Source: Sphingobacteriales bacterium
GTDB taxonomy: Bacteria; Bacteroidota; Bacteroidia; Chitinophagales; Chitinophagaceae
Assembly: GCA_004294195.1 (NCBI GenBank)
Contig: REAQ01000291.1
Span: 1 to 10,034 of the forward strand
Direction of reading: 5' to 3'
DNA: 10,034 nucleotides
Shown piece after piece: positions 1 to 5,549 of this stretch. Each line of letters begins with the position of its first letter. The stretch's first letter is position 1. The notes under the pieces are model-generated. The model worked only from the letters and a program-made list of their open reading frames with translations, did no database searches and was not told the origin of the DNA. A program made the translations under genes and the position numbers.

Positions 1-110
1 GGTCCCTGGTTTTCATTGCTTGAAATTGGCACAAAAGAAAAAGTATTCAACCGGTATTTTCTACATGATTTTTAAAGAAAATTCACACTAACACAATTAC
101 AAACACCCAC

Positions 111-135
111 TAGCTAGTAGCTATTAGCTATTAGC
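111..135. repeat. Heptanucleotide tandem repeat (GCTATTA type) upstream of scpB
   Basis: The units GCTAGTA (113-119), GCTATTA (120-126) and GCTATTA (127-133) stand in tandem, followed by a partial GC. The tract ends 12 bases before the scpB ATG, so it lies in the leader or promoter region. The same 7-base unit occurs in the opposite orientation at 4277-4304, and 18 bases are shared exactly between the two sites when one is reverse-complemented. TAGCTA is self-complementary, so small hairpins are possible. No function can be assigned from sequence. Confidence 0.8.
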
Positions 136-147
136 GTATATTTGGAG

Positions 148-855
148 ATGGAAATTTCAAACCTCATCCTCCACGTAGAGGCACTGATTTTTGCGAGTGA
201 GAAGCCGCTGACTTCCATGGACGTCCTGGAACTGGTGAACAACGCGTTTGGTTTTATGGAAGATAAGATCACGCTTGACCAGGTAGAGGCATCGGTAGAT
301 GGCATCCGTGAGAAATACGCCGCGGAGTTTTATCCTTTTGAGCTCCGGCAGAGCGGCGGCGGTTGGCAGTTCCTGACCAAGCGCGATTACCACAAGACCA
401 TCGCCCAGCTGAATGGAGATAAGTTCCTGAAAAGGTTATCAACGGCCGCGCTGGAAACCCTGGCCATCATCGCCTATAAGCAACCGATCACTAAGTCTGA
501 AATAGAAGCTATCCGTGGTGTAAATACAGATTATAGCATCCAGAAGTTGTTAGAGAAAGAATTGATTGTCATCACCGGCAGAAATGAGCAATTGCCAGGG
601 AAGCCGCTCGTGTATAATACTTCAAGGCATTTCATGGATTATTTCGGAATCAATTCTGCAGACGAATTACCGCGAATCAATGAAATATTTGCGGAGCAAG
701 TGGTTACGCCAACCCTTGTGAATGCAGATCATTTTGAAGTGGAAGAAGGTGAAGTGCTTGCAGTAAGCGAAGAAGGTGAACTGGTTACAAAGGTTGACGA
801 TTTGCCAGATGAGCCTACAGATAATGATCAACCCATCGATCCTAACAATGCCTAA
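148..855 (+). CDS. scpB: SMC-Scp complex subunit ScpB
   Basis: ScpB is the winged-helix (kleisin-associated) subunit of the bacterial condensin SMC-ScpA-ScpB, which compacts and segregates the chromosome in the cytoplasm. The family signature is clear: an N-terminal HVEALIFASEKPL stretch (first winged helix), then LETLAIIAYKQPITKSEIEAIRG at about residues 100-122, then QKLLEKELI and PGKPLVYNTS with F..YFGI (second winged helix). The 235-residue length fits the family; the last 40 or so residues form an acidic, probably disordered tail, as in many Bacteroidota homologues. I chose ATG 148 because it gives the usual short N-terminus. An in-frame TTG at 142 would add two residues. No convincing Shine-Dalgarno site is visible. 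The partner scpA is not in the window. The stop lies inside a heptamer repeat that also carries the first possible lysA start codon. Confidence 0.95.
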   Translation: MEISNLILHVEALIFASEKPLTSMDVLELVNNAFGFMEDKITLDQVEASVDGIREKYAAEFYPFELRQSGGGWQFLTKRDYHKTIAQLNGDKFLKRLSTAALETLAIIAYKQPITKSEIEAIRGVNTDYSIQKLLEKELIVITGRNEQLPGKPLVYNTSRHFMDYFGINSADELPRINEIFAEQVVTPTLVNADHFEVEEGEVLAVSEEGELVTKVDDLPDEPTDNDQPIDPNNA

Positions 856-878
856 TGCCCAATACCCAATGCCTAATC
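844..878. repeat. Heptanucleotide tandem repeat (CCYAATG type) across the scpB/lysA junction
   Basis: Consecutive 7-base units AACAATG (844-850), CCTAATG (851-857), CCCAATA (858-864), CCCAATG (865-871) and CCTAATC (872-878) run through the end of scpB and the start of lysA. Three of the units carry an ATG (848, 855, 869). Those at 848 and 869 are three units (21 bases) apart and are both in the lysA frame. The repeat therefore encodes the MPNAQYPMPN residues of the longer lysA product. A related degenerate tract sits at 4056-4098. Confidence 0.8.
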
Positions 879-2083
879 TAAGTCCAGCACAGTTATCAGA
901 GATTGCAACGGCGCATGGAACGCCGGTGTATGTGTATCATGCAGACCGCATTGCACATCAATACAACAATCTGAAAAAAGCCTTTGGCGGAACCAAGGCC
1001 CGTTTTTTTTATGCCTGTAAAGCACTGACCAATATCAATGTGTTGAAGCTGATGAAGAAGATCGGTGCATCATTGGATTGTGTGAGCATTCAGGAAGTGA
1101 AACTTGGGTTGAAAGCTGGGTTTGCACCGGAAGACATTTTGTTTACGCCCAATTGTACAGACTTTCAGGAGTATGTGGAAGCGAAGGAACTGGGTGTGAA
1201 CATCAACATCGATAATATTTCTATCCTCGAACAGTTCGGGAATAAATTTGGCAGCAGCTATCCGGTGATGATTCGCCTGAATCCGCATATTATGGCGGGT
1301 GGGAATTTCAAGATATCTACGGGTCATGTGGATTCAAAATTTGGCATCTCTATCCATCAGATCAGGCATATTGAACGGGTGGTGAAATCAACGAAACTGA
1401 AGGTGCGGGGTATTCATATGCATACCGGTTCTGAGATCAAGGATATTGGGGTGTTTCTCGAAGGTTTGCAGGTGATGTTCAGCATGGCTGAGCATTTCGC
1501 CGATCTTGAAGTGATTGATCTGGGAAGTGGATTCAAAGTGCCTTATCAGCCCGGCGATCCGGAAACAGATGTCAACAGTCTTGGACAAAAATTATCAGAA
1601 GCATTTAAAAACCATGAAAAAGAAACCGGTCGCAAATTGCAGGTCTGGTTTGAGCCTGGAAAATATCTGGTGAGTGAGTCTGGCTATTTCATTGTGAAGG
1701 CAAATGTCATCAAACAAACACCGGCAACGGTTTTTGTGGGCGTGAACAGTGGATTCAATCACCTGATCCGCCCGATGTTTTATGATGCGTACCATTACAT
1801 CGTGAATATATCCAACCCAACTGCGCCAGAGCGTATCTATACCGTAGTGGGAAATATCTGTGAGACAGACACTTTTGCCTGGGACCGGAAATTGCATGAG
1901 GTGCGCGAGGGCGACTACCTGGTGTTTTACAATGCGGGTGCTTATGGATTTGAGATGAGTAGCAATTTTAATTCACGCCTCAAACCTGCGGAAGTAATGG
2001 TGATCGATGGCAAAGCCCAACTGATCCGGAAGCGGGATGTATATGAGGATCTACTTAGAAACCAGATTGAACTGGATATCTGA
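869..2083 (+). CDS. lysA: Diaminopimelate decarboxylase
   Basis: This PLP-dependent fold-III decarboxylase converts meso-2,6-diaminopimelate to L-lysine and CO2, the last step of lysine synthesis, in the cytoplasm. Visible motifs, numbered from ATG 869, are FFYACKA with the Schiff-base lysine K51, HMHTGSEI (second H at 185), the glycine-rich phosphate loop DLGSGF (217-222), EPGK (262-265), CETD (331-334, the CExxD substrate motif supplied across the dimer), and a C-terminal YNAGAYGFEMSSNFN. The length of 404 residues is normal. ATG 869 is preferred because LSPAQLSEIA follows it directly, as expected for the family N-terminus. In-frame ATG 848 would add MPNAQYP, encoded by repeat units, and would overlap scpB by 8 bases. 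The proximity to scpB suggests co-transcription. A carboxynorspermidine decarboxylase is a less likely alternative. Confidence 0.93.
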   Translation: MPNLSPAQLSEIATAHGTPVYVYHADRIAHQYNNLKKAFGGTKARFFYACKALTNINVLKLMKKIGASLDCVSIQEVKLGLKAGFAPEDILFTPNCTDFQEYVEAKELGVNINIDNISILEQFGNKFGSSYPVMIRLNPHIMAGGNFKISTGHVDSKFGISIHQIRHIERVVKSTKLKVRGIHMHTGSEIKDIGVFLEGLQVMFSMAEHFADLEVIDLGSGFKVPYQPGDPETDVNSLGQKLSEAFKNHEKETGRKLQVWFEPGKYLVSESGYFIVKANVIKQTPATVFVGVNSGFNHLIRPMFYDAYHYIVNISNPTAPERIYTVVGNICETDTFAWDRKLHEVREGDYLVFYNAGAYGFEMSSNFNSRLKPAEVMVIDGKAQLIRKRDVYEDLLRNQIELDI

Positions 2084-2086
2084 TTC

Positions 2087-2122
2087 AACAAGAACGGCAG
2101 CCTAATCGCTGCCGTTCTTGTT
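2087..2122 (+). terminator. Strong hairpin terminator after lysA
   Basis: A perfect 15-bp inverted repeat (2087-2101 pairing with 2108-2122, core AAGAACGGCAGC) encloses the 6-base loop CTAATC and starts 3 bases after the lysA stop. The 3' arm ends in TTCTTGTTT, a weak T-rich run rather than a long U tract. Position and stem strength favour a transcription terminator or 3'-end stabilising hairpin that separates scpB-lysA from the next pair of genes. Confidence 0.75.
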
Positions 2123-2165
2123 TGATGGAGAGATAGTAGTATCTTAAGGGTAGATTCAACTTGTC

Positions 2166-2660
2166 ATGTCGCAACCAAATATTCAGTCTTTTTTAGCAAC
2201 GATGAAAAGTCCCCTGAAGATGGGCTTTTTCATGTTTCAGAAACTGCCATCGGCCTATTTCTCAGGAGTACGTGTGAAAGACATTACGCCCCAACTTGCA
2301 GAAGTGACGGTTCCATTCAAATGGTTTTCACAAAATCCTTTTCGTTCTACTTATTTCGCCTGCCAATCAATGGCTGCGGAGATGAGCACAGGCTTGTTGG
2401 CGATGATGCATATTCATCAGCGGACGCCTGCAGTTTCTATGCTGGTGTTGCATGTCAACGGAAGTTTCCATAAGAAAGCAACAGGTATCACCACCTTTAA
2501 GTGTGAAGATGGGGATAGGATCAAAGAAGCTGTGGAAAAAGCCATCTCAACCGGGGAAGGTGTTACTGTAGATGTAGTATCAAAAGGGTGGAATGACAAA
2601 GGCGAGTTGGTATCAAGCTTTGACATCAGGTGGACGTTTAAATCAAAACATAAAGTATGA
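2166..2660 (+). CDS. DUF4442 hotdog-fold protein (putative acyl-CoA thioesterase)
   Basis: A 164-residue protein with the look of the DUF4442/PaaI-like hotdog family. It has an N-terminal helix (MKSPLKMGFFMFQKLPSAYF), then GVRVKDITPQLAEVTVPFKWF, then a central helix region FRSTYFACQSMAAEMSTGLLAM that in hotdog proteins contacts the thioester, and C-terminal beta strands ending in SSFDIRWTFK. Such proteins usually hydrolyse or bind acyl-CoA or related thioesters in the cytoplasm. The true substrate is unknown and no catalytic residue can be named with confidence. No signal peptide is visible. An AAGGG at 2146-2150 lies about 15 bases before the ATG and is a weak ribosome site at best. The stop overlaps the next start by ATGA (2657-2660), so the two proteins are probably translationally coupled. 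Confidence 0.82.
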   Translation: MSQPNIQSFLATMKSPLKMGFFMFQKLPSAYFSGVRVKDITPQLAEVTVPFKWFSQNPFRSTYFACQSMAAEMSTGLLAMMHIHQRTPAVSMLVLHVNGSFHKKATGITTFKCEDGDRIKEAVEKAISTGEGVTVDVVSKGWNDKGELVSSFDIRWTFKSKHKV

Positions 2661-4057
2661 AGATTGCATTTCATGGTGCGGCGCGTTGCGTAACCGGATC
2701 TAAGCATTTGGTTACGTTGAAGAACGGCAGAAAAATATTACTGGATTGTGGCATGTTTCAAGGAATGGGCCGTGAAACAGATTCATTGAACAGGCACTGG
2801 GGTTTCGATCCCAGAGAAGTGGATATTGTGGTTCTTTCTCATGCGCATATAGATCATAGTGGATTGCTGCCAAAACTGGTGGCCGATGGATTTGAAGGAA
2901 AGATCTACTGCACACCCGCAACACGAGAGTTGGCATCGGTACTTTTGGAGGATTCCGCAGAGATCCAGGAGGATGATGTGAAGTATATCAATAAGCGAAG
3001 AGCCGCAGATGGGCAACCTTACCTGAAGCCATTGTATACGGCCGAAGATGCAAAGGCCGTACAGTCCCATTTTGTTGAGCATGAGTATGGGCAGTGGAGG
3101 AAGATCGATGACGGTGTTGAGCTGATGTATACCGATGCAGGCCATATCATCGGTTCTGCTGCTGTGCACTTGCGTGTTACAGAAAATGGCGTTACCCAGC
3201 AATTGAGTTTTAGTGGGGATGTAGGTAGGTATCGGGACGTGATTTTAAGATCACCGGATGTTTTTTCTCAGGCAGATTTTATCCTGTTGGAGTCCACTTA
3301 CGGGAACTCTTTACATGACCTTCATATTACCACGCCAGATAATCTGCTGACGTGGATAGAAAAGACCTGTATACAGAAAAAAGGAAAGCTAATCATACCC
3401 GCATTTAGTGTGGGGCGCACGCAGGAGATTCTTTACGCTTTGAACCAGCTAGAACTGGAGCGAAGGCTGCCCGACCTTGACTATTTTGTAGATAGCCCAT
3501 TGAGTATCAAGGCAACGGAAATTGTTAAACGATATCCGGAGTACTTCAATACCACCATTCAAAAAGTTTTGAAGAACGATGACGATCCGTTCAAGTTCCG
3601 TGGAATGCAGTATGTACGAACCGTAGATGAATCAAAGCTTCTGAACTTCAGGAATGAGCCTTGTGTCATCATCTCTGCCAGCGGTATGGCAGAGGCAGGA
3701 AGGGTAAAGCACCATATCAGTAACAACATAGAGAACAGCAGAAATTCAGTGTTGATGACTGGCTATTGTGAACCTAATTCTCTGGGCGCCAGGCTTATGA
3801 AAGGAAACAAGATCGTCAAGATCTTTGGGGTGGAACATGAAGTGCATGCAGAAGTAGGCTCCATCAGAAGTATGAGTGCGCATGGGGACTATGAGGATCT
3901 TTGCCAGTTCCTTGCCTGCCAGGATCCTAAGCTGGTCAAGAAATTGTTTCTTGTGCACGGAGAGTTTAATGTGCAGGAGGATTTCCGTAATCGATTGCTC
4001 CGCAAAGGGTTTGTGGATGTGGAGATTCCGGAGCTGCACTATGAGATCGGACTGTAG
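2657..4057 (+). CDS. MBL-fold / beta-CASP nuclease (YSH1/Cft2-type RNA-processing family)
   Basis: A 466-residue metallo-beta-lactamase-fold hydrolase with an inserted beta-CASP domain, the architecture of RNA-processing nucleases such as CPSF-73/YSH1 and RNase J relatives. The zinc motifs are complete: D30 (ILLDCG), H62-A-H64-I-D66-H67 (SHAHIDHSG), H163 (DAGHIIGSA) and D188 (FSGDVGR). The beta-CASP part shows LLESTYG (motif A region), SASGMAEAGRVKHH (H352/H353), SMSAHGD (H409) and LVHGE (H434). No KH or other RNA-binding extension is present, so this is the short bacterial form. It probably acts on RNA in the cytoplasm, though some members act on other phosphodiesters. It is coupled to the hotdog gene by a 4-base overlap. 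I see no functional reason for that pairing, and the partnership may be positional only. Confidence 0.9.
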   Translation: MKIAFHGAARCVTGSKHLVTLKNGRKILLDCGMFQGMGRETDSLNRHWGFDPREVDIVVLSHAHIDHSGLLPKLVADGFEGKIYCTPATRELASVLLEDSAEIQEDDVKYINKRRAADGQPYLKPLYTAEDAKAVQSHFVEHEYGQWRKIDDGVELMYTDAGHIIGSAAVHLRVTENGVTQQLSFSGDVGRYRDVILRSPDVFSQADFILLESTYGNSLHDLHITTPDNLLTWIEKTCIQKKGKLIIPAFSVGRTQEILYALNQLELERRLPDLDYFVDSPLSIKATEIVKRYPEYFNTTIQKVLKNDDDPFKFRGMQYVRTVDESKLLNFRNEPCVIISASGMAEAGRVKHHISNNIENSRNSVLMTGYCEPNSLGARLMKGNKIVKIFGVEHEVHAEVGSIRSMSAHGDYEDLCQFLACQDPKLVKKLFLVHGEFNVQEDFRNRLLRKGFVDVEIPELHYEIGL

Positions 4058-4098
4058 CAATGCGGTAATGCCAAGTGGCCAATGCCTAATGCCTAAAG
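4056..4098. repeat. Degenerate CCYAATG heptamer tract after the MBL gene
   Basis: The stop of the MBL gene is followed at once by AGCAATG (4056-4062), an 8-base variant ending in GGTAATG, CCAAGTG (4071-4077), GCCAATG (4078-4084), CCTAATG (4085-4091) and a decayed CCTAAAG (4092-4098). The unit is the same as at 844-878. Here the copies are more diverged and none appears to start a gene. Confidence 0.65.
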
Positions 4099-4116
4099 TC
4101 CGGCTTTTTTTCTTTT
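4095..4116 (+). terminator. Possible weak terminator after the MBL gene
   Basis: A short stem (AAAG 4095-4098 with CTTT 4104-4107, loop TCCGG) runs into T7 (4105-4111), then C and T4 (4113-4116). The T run and position fit an intrinsic terminator for the hotdog-MBL pair. The 4-bp stem is too short to be sure. Confidence 0.35.
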
Positions 4117-4121
4117 CCCAG

Positions 4122-4180
4122 GTCAAATCCGTAGTTGTTAGGGTTTCAGTAAAGTGCTTAGGTTAGTTTGTCAAATCCGT
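4122..4180. repeat. 11-bp direct repeat GTCAAATCCGT
   Basis: Two exact copies of GTCAAATCCGT lie at 4122-4132 and 4170-4180, 48 bases start to start. A shorter GTTTCAG also recurs nearby (4143-4149 and 4213-4219). This could be a remnant duplication or a protein-binding pair; nothing else in the sequence distinguishes these options. Confidence 0.5.
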
Positions 4181-4273
4181 TTATGATGTAAAGATGCTGT
4201 GTATTAACCAGAGTTTCAGGGGATTTCGACAACAGGGTGCAAATCCTAGACGAATGTGCAATAATCTTCGATC

Positions 4274-4304
4274 ATTAGCTAATAGCTACTAGCTAATAGC
4301 TATT
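4274..4304. repeat. AGCTAAT heptamer tract with hairpin potential, next to the dehydrogenase stop
   Basis: Tandem units AGCTAAT (4277-4283), AGCTACT (4284-4290), AGCTAAT (4291-4297) and AGCTATT (4298-4304) abut the dehydrogenase stop codon. This is the reverse complement of the GCTATTA unit found before scpB. ATTAGCTA (4274-4281) can pair with TAGCTAAT (4290-4297) around an 8-base loop, so the transcript of the minus-strand operon could end in a small AT-rich hairpin. There is no T run, so it is a poor intrinsic terminator. Confidence 0.75.
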
Positions 4305-5549
4305 TCAGAATCGTTCAACGTTGAATGCATCCATCTTTATACTTGTGTTTTTGTGTCCTACGATCTCTTCCACCAGCTTGCCGGTTCCAGCGGCGAGGGA
4401 AAGGCCCAACATGGCGTGTCCACCCGCAATGGTCAGGTTATTGTAACGGGAATGCCTGCCGATGTACGGAAGCCCATCGGGACTCAAAGGCCTGAGTCCG
4501 CTCCACACTTTGTCGATACCCGGAAATTCAACGTCCAACTCGGGATAATACAATTTAGCTGCTTTGAATATCGCTTGTGCCCTTTTGATCAGGGTAGGGG
4601 ATTGAAGTCCACTGATCTCCATCGTTCCACCCATACGCAGATCCCGCTTGAATGGTGTCATCGCTACGCGGTTGTCAACCAGGATGGCCGGATACCGAAG
4701 ATTGTTCTTCATGTCTTCAAAAGTCATGCTGTACCCTTTGCCCGCTTGCAACAGCATGTGGATGCCGAGGCTTTCCGTAATGATGGGCAACCATGATCCC
4801 GTGGCAATCACCAACTCCTCCACATCCACATCACCTTTGTCTGTATGTACGCGTTTAACTTTATCTCCTTGTTTTTCAAATCCGGTAACCGTAGTATTGA
4901 GCATGAGCTCTACGCCCTGTTCATCCATGAATTTATGTAGGGCCTGCATAAACTCCCCCGGATGTAAGTGCGCATCAATCGGATACAAAACCCCTCCAAT
5001 ACAATCCACCTTCACTTCAGGCTCAAGCGCCTGCACTTCAGCTGCACTTAAGATCTTTGTGTCGATCTTGAATTTCATCGCTTCCTTAGCGAGTTCAATC
5101 TCATGTTTTTCTGTACTCGGATTTTTATACAACATGAAACAACCGATCTCTTCCATACGAAACTGATTGCCCAGATCGTTTTTGATGTCAGACGTCAGCT
5201 CTCTGGACAGTTGTAAAATATCATTCAGCGGTACCGCATTCTCTTCTACTTTTTTTGCCGTGGCCATTTTGTAAAATTGAAGCCCCCAGCGAATCAAATC
5301 CATATTTAACCTCGGCTTGATATAAAACGGAGAAGAGGAACTCAGCATCCACTGCAGCCCTTTTGCCACAATACCCGGTGTAGCCAGTGGAATAAAATGA
5401 CTTGGAGAAATATATCCCGCATTGCCGAAAGATGTTCCCTGGCGGATATCCCCTCTTTCAATCACCCGCACATCATATCCTGCCTTCTTCAAATAATATG
5501 CACTGCACATGCCAATCACACCGCCACCTATGACCGTTACTTTTTTCAT
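4305..5549 (-). CDS. FAD-dependent D-amino acid dehydrogenase family; probable cis-4-hydroxy-D-proline dehydrogenase
   Basis: A 414-residue DadA/DAO-family flavoprotein. The N-terminus is a Rossmann FAD site, VTVIGGGVIG (G8-x-G10-x-x-G13), with the ribose-binding acidic residue E31 in VIERGD. The C-terminus carries WSGLRPLSPDGLPYIG and LTIAGGHAMLGLSLA, typical of the family. No signal peptide is visible, so it acts in the cytoplasm or on its inner membrane face and probably passes electrons to the respiratory chain. Family membership is seen in the sequence. The substrate is inferred: it shares an operon with a hydroxyproline epimerase whose product, cis-4-hydroxy-D-proline, is oxidised by single-chain HypO-type or multi-subunit LhpBEF-type dehydrogenases. 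Here it would form 1-pyrroline-4-hydroxy-2-carboxylate. The start overlaps the GH2 stop as ATGA (5546-5549), so translation is probably coupled. A general D-amino acid dehydrogenase is the alternative. Confidence 0.88.
   Translation of the reverse strand: MKKVTVIGGGVIGMCSAYYLKKAGYDVRVIERGDIRQGTSFGNAGYISPSHFIPLATPGIVAKGLQWMLSSSSPFYIKPRLNMDLIRWGLQFYKMATAKKVEENAVPLNDILQLSRELTSDIKNDLGNQFRMEEIGCFMLYKNPSTEKHEIELAKEAMKFKIDTKILSAAEVQALEPEVKVDCIGGVLYPIDAHLHPGEFMQALHKFMDEQGVELMLNTTVTGFEKQGDKVKRVHTDKGDVDVEELVIATGSWLPIITESLGIHMLLQAGKGYSMTFEDMKNNLRYPAILVDNRVAMTPFKRDLRMGGTMEISGLQSPTLIKRAQAIFKAAKLYYPELDVEFPGIDKVWSGLRPLSPDGLPYIGRHSRYNNLTIAGGHAMLGLSLAAGTGKLVEEIVGHKNTSIKMDAFNVERF

Larger units (their letters stand above)
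4058..4304. other. Convergent gene-free region
   Basis: This is 247 bases between the 3' ends of the plus-strand MBL gene and the minus-strand dehydrogenase gene. It holds, in order, the decayed CCYAATG heptamers, a weak terminator with a T run, an 11-bp direct repeat (4122-4132 and 4170-4180), and the AGCTAAT heptamers next to the dehydrogenase stop. I see no credible coding sequence or RNA gene in it. Confidence 0.75.

Noticed and set aside
1..110. Possible end of an upstream gene or a promoter for scpB
   Set aside because: No coding frame or well-spaced -33/-7 pair could be supported in this AT-rich stretch.
137..144. TATATTTG, which matches the Bacteroidota -7 promoter consensus TAnnTTTG
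   Set aside because: It ends only 3 bases before the scpB ATG and has no TTG element about 19-21 bases upstream, so it is unlikely to be the working promoter.
776..847. GTG start at 776 giving a longer LysA
   Set aside because: It lies deep inside scpB, adds residues unlike the LysA N-terminus, and better ATG codons exist at 848 and 869.
3746..4166. Open frames crossing the end of the MBL gene into the convergent region
   Set aside because: They overlap strongly coding sequence in other frames and read through repeat units (for example PSGQCLMPK), with no recognisable domain.
4305..5549. Glycine oxidase or sarcosine oxidase reading of the FAD enzyme
   Set aside because: The pattern and length fit DadA-type dehydrogenases better, and the epimerase neighbour points to a D-imino acid substrate.
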